Shown here: positions 5,431 through 11,454 of the stretch, in pieces
Layout: the number at the start of each line of letters is the position of its first letter
Numbering within the stretch: position 1 is the first letter of the stretch
Source of the DNA: an uncultured Clostridia bacterium
GTDB lineage: Bacteria > Bacillota > Clostridia > Christensenellales > Aristaeellaceae
NCBI GenBank assembly: GCA_934615235.1
Contig: CAKTTL010000091.1
Location: 1-11,454 of the forward strand
Length of the DNA stretch: 11,454 nucleotides
Direction: 5' to 3'
Translations under genes and position numbers: made by a program
The notes under the pieces: model-generated
What the model was told of the DNA's origin: nothing
Seen by the model: the letters and a program-made list of their open reading frames with translations, nothing else
The model's database searches: none

Positions 5431-6768
5431 TTATTCGCCGCCCGGAGGATGGAAGCTCATATCGGCGAAGCGCGTGTACTGGCTGAGCCATGCGAGCTTC
5501 ACCGTGCCGAGGGGGCCGTTTCGCTGCTTCTGTACGATGACCTCGGCCACGTTTTTGTCGGGCGTATCGGGGTTATAGTAGTCCTCGCGGTGGAGGAACA
5601 TGACCACGTCCGCGTCCTGCTCGATCGAGCCGGAATCGCGCAGGTCGCTCAGCATCGGGCGTTTGTCCTGCCGCTGGGCGTTGGCGCGCGAAAGCTGGGC
5701 GCACGCGATGAGCGGCACCTTCAGCTCCAGCGCGATCAGCTTGAGCGTACGCGAAATTTCGCTGACTTCCTGCTGACGGTTGTCATGGCGGCCGTCGGCG
5801 GCCATCAGCTGCAGATAGTCGATGACGATCAGATCCAGGCCGTGCTCGGCCATCAGACGGCGGCAGCGGCTGCGCAGCTGCGAAGGCGACAGGCCGGCCG
5901 TATCGTCGAGATAGAGATGGCACGAGGCGAGCGGGCCGAGCGCGTCGGTCAGACGCATCCAGCCGTCGTCGTCGATCAGGCCGCGGCGAACGGACTGCAT
6001 GTCCACGCTCGCCTCGGTGCACAGCATGCGCATCGCGATCTGCTCGCGCGGCATTTCCAGCGAGAACACGGCCACGGTCTTGCCCGCCTTGACGGCCGCG
6101 TACTGCGCGAGGTTGATGGCGAAGCTCGTTTTACCCATCGACGGGCGCGCGCCGATGAGAATCAGCTCGCCGCCGTGCAGGCCGGTGAGCAGGTTGTCCA
6201 GCTCGTGATAGCCCGTCGGCACGCCGCTGACTTTGCCCTTCAGGCGCGCCAGTTCCTCGATCTGCGCGTATGTGTTCGTCATAACGTCGCAGATGGGCAC
6301 CAGCGTGTCTGAACCGCTGCGCTTCATCGAAATATCGAAGATCGATTTTTCGGCGTTGGCCAGCACGTCGGGCAGGAGCAGCTCGTTGCCGTAGCTTTCC
6401 GTGCGGATTTCGTCCGCCGCGTCGATCAGGCGGCGCAGCGTGTATTTCTCGTCGACGATGTCGATATACGCGCGCACGTTGGAAACCGTGGGCACGTACT
6501 GCGTCAGGTTGATGAGATACTCCGTCCCCCCCACGCCCTCAAGCGTTCCGCGGCGGGAAAGCTCCTCGTCTACGGTGATCAGGTCGGCGCGCCGTCCAAG
6601 GCGCTGGAGCGCCTTGATCGAATCGAAAATCTCCTTGTGCGCCGGGGCATAAAAAGCCTCCGGGTCGAGAATTTCGAGCGCCAACAGCGCCGCTTCCTGA
6701 TCCTGCAGCATTGCGCCGAGCACACTGCGCTCGGCGTCCTGATTGTTTGGGGGGATGGCTGTCTGCAT
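5431..6768 (-). CDS. dnaB: Replicative DNA helicase DnaB
   Basis: This 445-residue protein has the usual length and organisation of the hexameric helicase that unwinds DNA at the bacterial fork and recruits primase (called DnaC in Bacillus). The N-terminal helical domain begins PPNNQDAERSVLGAMLQD. The RecA-like C-terminal domain has Walker A GARPSMGKT (206-214), the catalytic glutamate in FSLEM (E238), Walker B LIVIDYLQLM (313-322, D317), AQLSR (357-361), RDSGSIEQDADVV (377-389) and the basic KQRNGP motif near 414-419. The start ATG lies one base after the rplI stop, with GCGGAG just upstream inside rplI, so the two are probably translationally coupled and share the rplI promoter. No intein is present. 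Confidence 0.98.
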   Translation of the reverse strand: MQTAIPPNNQDAERSVLGAMLQDQEAALLALEILDPEAFYAPAHKEIFDSIKALQRLGRRADLITVDEELSRRGTLEGVGGTEYLINLTQYVPTVSNVRAYIDIVDEKYTLRRLIDAADEIRTESYGNELLLPDVLANAEKSIFDISMKRSGSDTLVPICDVMTNTYAQIEELARLKGKVSGVPTGYHELDNLLTGLHGGELILIGARPSMGKTSFAINLAQYAAVKAGKTVAVFSLEMPREQIAMRMLCTEASVDMQSVRRGLIDDDGWMRLTDALGPLASCHLYLDDTAGLSPSQLRSRCRRLMAEHGLDLIVIDYLQLMAADGRHDNRQQEVSEISRTLKLIALELKVPLIACAQLSRANAQRQDKRPMLSDLRDSGSIEQDADVVMFLHREDYYNPDTPDKNVAEVIVQKQRNGPLGTVKLAWLSQYTRFADMSFHPPGGE

Positions 6769-6769
6769 G

Positions 6770-7216
6770 TTACTCCGCTTCCACGATCACGCGCATCGGC
6801 GCGGAAATTCCGGCGTAAAGCCAAACGGACGCGCCGTATTCGCCGGTCGCGCGGATGGCGTCGGACAGTTCGATCTTGCGCTTGTCGACGGTCACGTGAT
6901 ACTGTTTTTCCAGCGCGTCGGCCACTTCCTGCCCGGTGATGGAGCCGTAGAGACGGCCCGTTTCGCCGGCGCGGGCGGTCAGGCGGATAGTTTTGCCGCG
7001 CAGCCCCTCGGCGATCTGGGCGGCTTTCTTTTTATTTTCGGCCTCGCGGTGTTCCTCGGCGGCCTTGGCGCGGGAGACGGCGTTCATCGCCTCGGCGGTG
7101 GCTTCGCGCGCCAGCTTGCGCGGCAGGAGGAAATTGCGCGCGTATCCGTCGGATACGTTGACGATCTGCTCCTTCTTGCCGGTTCCCTTCACGTCTGCCA
7201 GCAGAATTACTTTCAT
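6770..7216 (-). CDS. rplI: Large ribosomal subunit protein bL9
   Basis: This 148-residue protein is the normal length for bL9, which binds 23S rRNA and spans the subunit surface. Residues 1-36 carry the canonical N-terminal fold, beginning MKVILLADVKGTGKKEQIV and ending in NVSDGYARNFLLPRKLA. The long connecting helix (about 40-75, rich in Ala, Glu and Lys) and the C-terminal rRNA-binding domain (GLRGKTIRLTARAGETGRLY, then EVADALEKQYHV) follow. AAGGGGGG lies 10 bases before the ATG. It is the first gene of a two-gene unit with dnaB, an arrangement typical of Firmicutes. Confidence 0.98.
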   Translation of the reverse strand: MKVILLADVKGTGKKEQIVNVSDGYARNFLLPRKLAREATAEAMNAVSRAKAAEEHREAENKKKAAQIAEGLRGKTIRLTARAGETGRLYGSITGQEVADALEKQYHVTVDKRKIELSDAIRATGEYGASVWLYAGISAPMRVIVEAE

Positions 7217-7251
7217 TTTATAAGCGCCCCCCTTGAGAATTTGTAATTTAT

Positions 7252-7280
7252 AGTATACCGTTTACGGCAGGGAATGTCAA
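7252..7280 (-). promoter_or_regulatory. Promoter of rplI-dnaB
   Basis: On the minus strand a perfect TTGACA (plus 7275-7280) and TATACT (7252-7257) are 17 bp apart. They lie about 36 bp upstream of the rplI start codon. Confidence 0.85.
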
Positions 7281-7281
7281 T

Positions 7282-7297
7282 CGCGGCCGCGGCCGCG
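7282..7297. repeat. 16-bp perfect GC palindrome beside the rplI promoter
   Basis: CGCGGCCGCGGCCGCG is its own reverse complement and begins one base upstream of the rplI -35 box. It could be a protein-binding site or only a local GC expansion. No known operator is recognised. Confidence 0.4.
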
Positions 7298-7307
7298 GCT
7301 GTTTTTT

Positions 7308-7329
7308 GCGGCGCAAGCGCCGCCTTTTC
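7308..7329 (+). terminator. GC-rich hairpin between divergent promoters (terminator-like on plus strand)
   Basis: GCGGCGC-AA-GCGCCGC (7308-7323, in practice a 6-bp stem with a CAAG loop) is preceded by six T and followed by CTTTTCTT. In plus orientation it resembles a terminator that could stop antisense transcripts before the SH3b promoter. No plus-strand gene ends here, so the role is uncertain. Confidence 0.35.
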
Positions 7330-7355
7330 TTGCCGCCTTCCCGCAAAGTTCCGGA

Positions 7356-7384
7356 TTGACATTGCAGAGAGGAATTGGTATAAT
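7356..7384 (+). promoter_or_regulatory. Consensus promoter of the first SH3b gene
   Basis: Perfect TTGACA (7356-7361) and perfect TATAAT (7379-7384) with a 17-bp spacer lie 54 bp before the start codon. A perfect match at both boxes predicts strong housekeeping expression. Confidence 0.9.
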
Positions 7385-7438
7385 ACCCAAAAACCGATTA
7401 ATCAAATTTTTCGCAAAAAAGAAAGGGGTTGAAACTGG

Positions 7439-7873
7439 ATGAACAGGAGAAGGATTGTAACGATTGCGCTGGTTGCGCTGCTGGCGGCGCTGTGCGTTTT
7501 GCCCATCGTTTCGCAGGCGATGACCGTCCGCCGCGAGTTTGCCGAGATTATCAACGTCGACAACTGGTGCAACATGCGCGCGAAGCCGACCGTCGAGTCC
7601 GAAATCGTCGCGCAGGTGAACCGCGGGGATCGCGTGATTCTCCTCTGCTGGAACGAGGACGAAACCTGGTGCTTCGTCGATTACAACGGCAAAATGGGCT
7701 GGATCAACTTCCAGTTCCTCAAGCCCGAAGGATTGAAGGATGTTGAAGTGCTTGGCCCCGCGCCGGCTGAAGTGAAGCCGACGGCGAAACCGACGGTGGA
7801 GCCGGAGGAAACGCCGCTGCCGCCATCGGAGCCGTCGGAAGTGCCGCCGACGGCGACAGCAACCTGCATCTGA
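7439..7873 (+). CDS. Secreted SH3b-domain protein, copy A
   Basis: ATG 7439 follows GAAAGGGG. Residues 1-27 are a Sec signal peptide: NRRR basic start, a hydrophobic core, then VSQA before the probable cut. One bacterial SH3 domain (SH3_3 type) follows at about 35-95: CNMRAKPTVESEIVAQV, GDRVILLCW, ETWCFVDYNGKMGWI. In this family such domains bind cell-wall peptides or surface ligands. The tail (105-144) is rich in Pro, Thr and Glu and lacks a sortase motif or membrane anchor, so the protein is probably secreted or loosely wall-bound. Cysteines 44, 70 and 78 are conserved in the two paralogues downstream and could form a disulfide outside the cell. There is no catalytic domain, so the role is unknown. 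It is probably co-transcribed with copy B, 87 bp downstream. Confidence 0.85.
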   Translation: MNRRRIVTIALVALLAALCVLPIVSQAMTVRREFAEIINVDNWCNMRAKPTVESEIVAQVNRGDRVILLCWNEDETWCFVDYNGKMGWINFQFLKPEGLKDVEVLGPAPAEVKPTAKPTVEPEETPLPPSEPSEVPPTATATCI

Positions 7874-7960
7874 CCTGCCGCTCTGCCGCGGCGCTGATGG
7901 AAATCGGCTGCTTTGGCTACCATGCAACAAAACCATGCGAGAACGAAGGAGGGGAACCCG

Positions 7961-8404
7961 ATGAAGAAAATCGTCGCCGTGCTGCTGCTGGCGCTGCTGG
8001 TAACCTGCTGCGTGCTGCCCGTGACCACGCAGGCCGTTACCGTTCGGCGTGAATTCGCTGAGATCATTAACGTCGACCACTGGTGCAACATGCGCGCCAG
8101 GCCGACCGTCGAGTCTGAAATCATTGCCCGCGTCAACCGTGGGGACAGCGTGATTCTGCTCTGCTGGAACGAGGACGAAACCTGGTGCTTCGTCGATTAT
8201 AACGGCAAGCTGGGCTGGATTAACGTAAAGTTCCTCAAGCCCGAAGGGCTGAAGGATGTTGAAGTGCTTGGCCCCGCGCTGCCGGAAGCAAAGCCGTCCC
8301 AGAAACCGACGGAGACGCCGACGGATCCGCCGAAGGAGACAGAAACACCGTGGGTGCCGCCGACAACGGATGAACCGCCGGTGGGCCCGTCGGGGGACCC
8401 GTAA
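7961..8404 (+). CDS. Secreted SH3b-domain protein, copy B
   Basis: ATG 7961 is chosen over in-frame 7913 because AAGGAGGGG lies just upstream and the signal peptide (MKKIVAVLLLALLVTCCVLP, cut probably after TTQA, residue 25) begins there. The SH3b domain (about 33-93) is nearly the same as in copy A, with Cys 42, 68 and 76 conserved. The 147-residue protein ends in a different Pro/Thr/Glu tail (105-147). The LVTC sequence in the signal region lacks the small residue a lipobox needs before Cys, so lipoprotein processing is not expected. After TAA (8402-8404) the frame stays open for 12 codons of similar tail sequence (KEPPTTAAAACC), hinting that the stop is a later change. No separate promoter is seen; the gene probably shares that of copy A. 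Confidence 0.85.
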   Translation: MKKIVAVLLLALLVTCCVLPVTTQAVTVRREFAEIINVDHWCNMRARPTVESEIIARVNRGDSVILLCWNEDETWCFVDYNGKLGWINVKFLKPEGLKDVEVLGPALPEAKPSQKPTETPTDPPKETETPWVPPTTDEPPVGPSGDP

Positions 8405-8457
8405 AAGGAACCGCCGACGACGGCGGCCGCAGCCTGCTGCTGATGGAAGATGTTTAA

Positions 8458-8487
8458 CGGCGAACCATTTCGGTTCGCCGTTTTTTT
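8458..8487 (+). terminator. Rho-independent terminator after SH3b copies A and B
   Basis: A perfect 9-bp stem CGGCGAACC-ATTTC-GGTTCGCCG (8458-8480) is followed by seven T (8481-8487). It is a strong terminator for the A-B transcript. Confidence 0.95.
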
Positions 8488-8515
8488 ATTGCCTGTAATT
8501 TAACCGGATTTCGAA

Positions 8516-8544
8516 TTGACATAAATGAGTTACATGTATATCAT
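8516..8544 (+). promoter_or_regulatory. Promoter of the third SH3b gene
   Basis: A perfect TTGACA (8516-8521) is followed after 17 bp by TATCAT (8539-8544). The -10 box is imperfect, and an alternative TATGTA-like box lies a few bases further on. It sits just after the A-B terminator and 42 bp before the start codon of copy C. Confidence 0.6.
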
Positions 8545-8585
8545 ATGTATAACCTGTCAATACGGGAATGAAGGAGGAACTCCAA

Positions 8586-9188
8586 ATGAAGAAAATCGTC
8601 GCCGTGCTGCTGCTCGCGCTGCTCGTGACGTGCTGCGTGCTCCCCGTAACCACGCAGGCCGTTACCGTCAAGCGCGAATACGCTGTGATCGTCAATGTCG
8701 ATTCCTGGTGCAACATGCGCGCCAGGCCGACCGTCGAGTCCGAAATCGTCGCCCGCGTCAACCGCGGCGATCGTGTCATGCTGCTTTGTTGGAACGAGGA
8801 CGAAACCTGGTGCTACGTCGACTATAACGGCAAGCTGGGCTGGATCAACGTGAAGTTCCTCAAGTCCGAAGGGCTGAAGGAAGTCGAAGTGACCGGCGCG
8901 GCGCTGCCGAAACCGGAACCGATCGAAAAGCCGGATGATAAGGGAACCGAGAAGCCGCCCGTGACGAGCACGCCGAGTTATCCGGTGAACACCCCGGTTA
9001 CGGACCCTGACGCGCGTCCGTCGAATGATCCGACTTCGTCGACGACGGCGGGAACGGGAGAAACCGGCGAAGACGGCGGCGGAGATGGCGAAGACGGCGA
9101 CGGAACCGGCGAGGACGGCGGTGATATCGATCTGGGTGGCGGCGACGGAGATGGCGGAAACGGCGATTGGACGCCTCCGAAGCTGTAA
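8586..9188 (+). CDS. Secreted SH3b-domain protein, copy C, with Gly/Asp-rich tail
   Basis: ATG 8586 follows AAGGAGGAA. The signal peptide (MKKIVAVLLLALLVTCCVLP) is identical to that of copy B. The SH3b domain (about 33-93) keeps the pattern CNMRARPTVESEIVARV ... ETWCYVDYNGKLGWI and the three cysteines 42, 68 and 76. The tail is longer: a Pro/Thr/Lys/Glu part (107-155), then a Gly/Asp/Glu repeat (157-194, units such as GEDGGGDGEDGDGTGEDGGD) ending WTPPKL. Acidic Gly/Asp repeats often bind calcium in secreted proteins, but no exact known calcium motif is seen, so this is only a possibility. The gene has its own promoter and terminator. Function is unknown. Confidence 0.85.
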   Translation: MKKIVAVLLLALLVTCCVLPVTTQAVTVKREYAVIVNVDSWCNMRARPTVESEIVARVNRGDRVMLLCWNEDETWCYVDYNGKLGWINVKFLKSEGLKEVEVTGAALPKPEPIEKPDDKGTEKPPVTSTPSYPVNTPVTDPDARPSNDPTSSTTAGTGETGEDGGGDGEDGDGTGEDGGDIDLGGGDGDGGNGDWTPPKL

Positions 9189-9278
9189 GCATTCCGCAAT
9201 CATGCTGAAACCTACGGCCGCCGCTCCGGCGCAGCGAAGCCGCCCATAAACCCATTCTGTTTCAAACAAATCAACCCA

Positions 9279-9318
9279 CGCGGCGAGTCTTTCCCGGCTC
9301 GCCGCGTTCCGTTTTTTT
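9279..9318 (+). terminator. Rho-independent terminator after SH3b copy C
   Basis: CGCGGCGAG (9279-9287) pairs perfectly with CTCGCCGCG (9298-9306) across a 10-nt loop, followed by TTCCG and seven T. The 90 bases between the copy C stop and this stem show no gene. Confidence 0.85.
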
Positions 9319-9341
9319 GAAAAAAATTTTTTCACCCCCTC

Positions 9342-9370
9342 TTGCATTTTGAGAGAGTCGGTGTTATACT
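9342..9370 (+). promoter_or_regulatory. Promoter of clpB
   Basis: TTGCAT (9342-9347) and TATACT (9365-9370) are separated by 17 bp. They lie directly before a CtsR-type operator and 57 bp upstream of the start codon. Confidence 0.8.
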
Positions 9371-9375
9371 ATGAA

Positions 9376-9392
9376 AGTCAAAGATAATCAAA
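9376..9392 (+). promoter_or_regulatory. CtsR operator of clpB
   Basis: AGTCAAA-GAT-AATCAAA matches the CtsR heptad direct repeat (RGTCAAA-NAN-RGTCAAA) at all defined positions except one (A for G in the second heptad). It begins 5 bp after the -10 box and so covers the transcription start, where a bound repressor would block initiation. CtsR is the known Firmicutes repressor of clp stress genes, released on heat or protein stress. The ctsR gene itself is not in this window. Confidence 0.8.
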
Positions 9393-9427
9393 GTTAATCC
9401 AAACAACCTCAAAGGAGGCGGATTTAT

Positions 9428-11454
9428 ATGGATATGAACAAATTCACCCAGCGCGCGCAGGAAGCGATTGCGGATTCGCAGTCGATCGCCCTTTCCATGC
9501 AGCATCAGCAGCTGGATGTTGAACATCTTCACCTCGCGCTCGTCCGCCAGCAGGACGGCCTCATTCCGCGGCTTCTGCAGCTGATGGGCGTGAACGTCCC
9601 GGCCTATACGGCCGCGGTGGAGGGCGAACTGAAGAAGATGCCCTCCGTGCAGGGCGGCAGCCAGCTGTATGCCAGCCGCCGCTTCGGCGAGGTGCTCACC
9701 CGCGCTCAGGAGAGCATCGGGCAGTTCGGTGATGAATACGCCGGCGTGGAGCACATTTACCTCGCCATGCTCGACGAGCGCAATACCCCGTCGACGCGCG
9801 TCTTCCAGCAGTTCGGCGTGACGCGCGAAAAATTCCTCGCGGCGCTGTCGAAGGTGCGCTCCAATCAGCATATCACCTCGCAGAACCCCGAGGAAACCTA
9901 CGAGGCGCTCAAGCGCTTCGGCGTCGATCTTGTCGAGCGCGCACGCGCGGGCAAGATGGACCCGATCATCGGCCGCGACGCGGAGATCCGCCGCGTGATC
10001 AACATCCTTTGCCGCAAGACGAAGAATAACCCGGTCCTGATCGGCGAGCCCGGCGTGGGCAAAACGGCCGTCGTCGAAGGGCTTGCGCAGCGAATCGTCA
10101 AGGGCGACGTGCCCGACGTGCTGCGCGACCGCACCATCTTCTCGCTCGATATGGGCAGCCTGATCGCGGGCGCGAAATACCGCGGCGAGTTTGAAGAACG
10201 CCTGAAGGCCGTTCTCAACGAGGTGCAGAAGTCCGAGGGCAAGATCATCCTCTTTATCGACGAACTGCACACCATCGTCGGCGCGGGCAAGGCCGACGGC
10301 GCGATGGACGCGGGCAACCTCCTCAAGCCCATGCTCGCCCGCGGCGAACTGCACTGCATCGGCGCGACGACGCTGAACGAGTACCGCGAGAATATCGAGA
10401 AGGATGCGGCGCTGGCGCGCCGGTTCCAGCCCGTGCTCGTGGGCGAACCGACGGTTGAGGAGACGATCTCCATCCTCCGCGGCCTGAAGGAGAAATACGA
10501 GCTGCACCATTCCGTCCGAATCACCGACGGCGCGCTGATCGCCTGCGCGCAGCTTTCCGCGCGGTATATCACCGACCGCTTCCTGCCGGATAAGGCTATC
10601 GACCTGATGGACGAGGCGGCCTCGATTCTCCGCACCGAGATCGGCTCCAAGCCCGCGGCGCTGGACGAGATCGACCGGAAGATCATGCTGCTGGAAATCG
10701 AGCGCGAAGCGCTGAAAAAGGAAGACGACGAGCACAGCCGCGAGCGCCTGTCCAACATCGAGCGCGAGATTGCCGAAAAGCGCGAACAGTCCGCCACAAT
10801 GACGGCGCGCTGGGAGCGCGAGAAGGGCGATATCGACATGATGCGCGGCCTGCGCGAGCAGATCGACGCCAAGAAGCTCGAACTTGAAAAAGCCGAGCGC
10901 GCCTATGACCTGAACAAGATGGCGCAGCTGAAATACGGCGAGATCCCGCAGCTGACGCAGAAACTGGAAGAGCTCAAGGAGCGCACCGAAAAGGCGCGCG
11001 GCGAGGGCGACACGCTGATTCACGAGGTGGTAACCGAAGAGGAAATCGCCAAGATCGTGTCGCAGTGGACGGGCATCCCGGTCGCGAGACTGGTGGAAAC
11101 CGAGCGTGAGAAGATTCTCCACCTGCCGGACACGCTGCATAAGCGCGTTATCGGTCAGGACGAGGCTGTGGACGCTGTGGCGGACGCCATTCTTCGCTCC
11201 CGCGCGGGGCTGTCCGACCCGAACCGGCCGATCGGCTCGTTCCTGTTCCTGGGCCCGACGGGCGTGGGCAAAACCGAGCTGGCCAAGGCGCTGGCCGAGG
11301 CGATGTTCGCGAGCGAGCAGAATATCGTGCGTATCGATATGAGCGAGTATCAGGAGAAACACACGATTTCCCGCCTCATCGGCGCACCTCCGGGATACGT
11401 CGGTCACGATGAGGGCGGTCAGCTGACCGAAGCCGTGCGCCGCAAGCCGTATTC
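9428..11454 (+). CDS. clpB: ATP-dependent disaggregase chaperone ClpB (3' end outside window)
   Basis: ATG 9428 is chosen because AAGGAGG lies 9 bases upstream; ATG 9434 is too far away. The frame is open for 675 codons to the window edge, of a usual total near 860. ClpB is a hexameric AAA+ unfoldase that pulls proteins out of aggregates with DnaK. Visible parts are the Clp N-domain (1-150, MDMNKFTQRAQEAIADSQ), the first AAA+ module with Walker A GEPGVGKT (206-213), Walker B ILFIDE (274-279), sensor GATTLNEYR (312-320) and ALARRFQP. The long coiled-coil middle domain (about 400-530) separates ClpB from ClpC and ClpE. The second AAA+ module has GPTGVGKT (609-616), then RIDMSEYQEKHTISRLIGAP. 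Its second Walker B and C-terminus are beyond the window. A CtsR site indicates stress control. Confidence 0.97.
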   Translation, partial: MDMNKFTQRAQEAIADSQSIALSMQHQQLDVEHLHLALVRQQDGLIPRLLQLMGVNVPAYTAAVEGELKKMPSVQGGSQLYASRRFGEVLTRAQESIGQFGDEYAGVEHIYLAMLDERNTPSTRVFQQFGVTREKFLAALSKVRSNQHITSQNPEETYEALKRFGVDLVERARAGKMDPIIGRDAEIRRVINILCRKTKNNPVLIGEPGVGKTAVVEGLAQRIVKGDVPDVLRDRTIFSLDMGSLIAGAKYRGEFEERLKAVLNEVQKSEGKIILFIDELHTIVGAGKADGAMDAGNLLKPMLARGELHCIGATTLNEYRENIEKDAALARRFQPVLVGEPTVEETISILRGLKEKYELHHSVRITDGALIACAQLSARYITDRFLPDKAIDLMDEAASILRTEIGSKPAALDEIDRKIMLLEIEREALKKEDDEHSRERLSNIEREIAEKREQSATMTARWEREKGDIDMMRGLREQIDAKKLELEKAERAYDLNKMAQLKYGEIPQLTQKLEELKERTEKARGEGDTLIHEVVTEEEIAKIVSQWTGIPVARLVETEREKILHLPDTLHKRVIGQDEAVDAVADAILRSRAGLSDPNRPIGSFLFLGPTGVGKTELAKALAEAMFASEQNIVRIDMSEYQEKHTISRLIGAPPGYVGHDEGGQLTEAVRRKPY

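Noticed and set aside
5449..6312. 287-codon plus-strand open frame
   Set aside because: It lies opposite dnaB, has biased Arg/His/Ala composition and no plausible ribosome binding site. The DnaB motifs confirm the minus strand.
7973..8010. Lipoprotein signal (LVTC) in SH3b copies B and C
   Set aside because: Lipobox position -1 needs Gly, Ala or Ser, but Thr is present. Cleavage after TTQA by signal peptidase I fits better.
8541..9347. 268-codon minus-strand open frame opposite SH3b copy C
   Set aside because: Arg-rich low-complexity product; the plus strand has a signal peptide, SH3b domain, Shine-Dalgarno, promoter and terminator.
9332..11407. 691-codon open frame on the minus strand
   Set aside because: It is antisense to clpB, whose translation matches ClpB throughout. 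The minus-strand product is His/Arg/Ala/Asp-rich with no recognisable domain, a typical shadow in GC-rich sequence.

Overview
The window looks like a piece of a moderately GC-rich Firmicutes (Clostridia-like) chromosome with a decayed mobile element next to a tRNA gene. The evidence for the lineage is the rplI-dnaB gene pair, a CtsR-type operator in front of clpB, strong TTGACA/TATAAT promoters with AGGAGG-type ribosome binding sites, a tRNA with encoded CCA, and Clostridia-type phage regulatory proteins. The species cannot be named from this sequence.

Bases 1 to about 5280 are accessory DNA. From left to right they hold: the 5' end of an IS5-like transposase (minus strand, cut by the window edge); an archaeo-eukaryotic-type primase (AEP/PrimPol) gene broken by a frameshift; a phage-type regulatory protein gene broken by a second frameshift inside a tandem repeat; a 28-codon ORF overlapping (ATGA) a protein with a helix-turn-helix and a D/N-rich tail; and a tyrosine recombinase gene split by a 160-bp palindromic MITE flanked by TA duplications. 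The recombinase stops about 200 bp before a tRNA-Thr(GGT) gene that points toward it. This is the usual arrangement for an element integrated at a tRNA 3' end. I read the block as the remnant of a small integrative element that had its own primase, regulator and integrase. At least three of its genes are now disrupted.

Bases 5254-7216 are core genome on the minus strand: tRNA-Thr with its promoter and terminator, the replicative helicase dnaB, and ribosomal protein L9 (rplI). dnaB and rplI are one base apart and share a TTGACA-17-TATACT promoter.

Bases 7350-9318, on the plus strand, hold three tandem paralogues encoding small secreted SH3b (SH3_3-type) proteins with different low-complexity tails. 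The first two share a perfect-consensus promoter and a strong terminator. The third has its own promoter and terminator. Their function is unknown.

Bases 9342-11454 hold the chaperone-disaggregase clpB, with a promoter and a CtsR operator at its start site. The gene runs off the right edge.

I do not see a clear new defence or other multi-gene system. The most unusual items are the MITE-split integrase, the palindrome-encoded peptide repeats in the phage-type regulator, and the SH3b triplet with three conserved cysteines.
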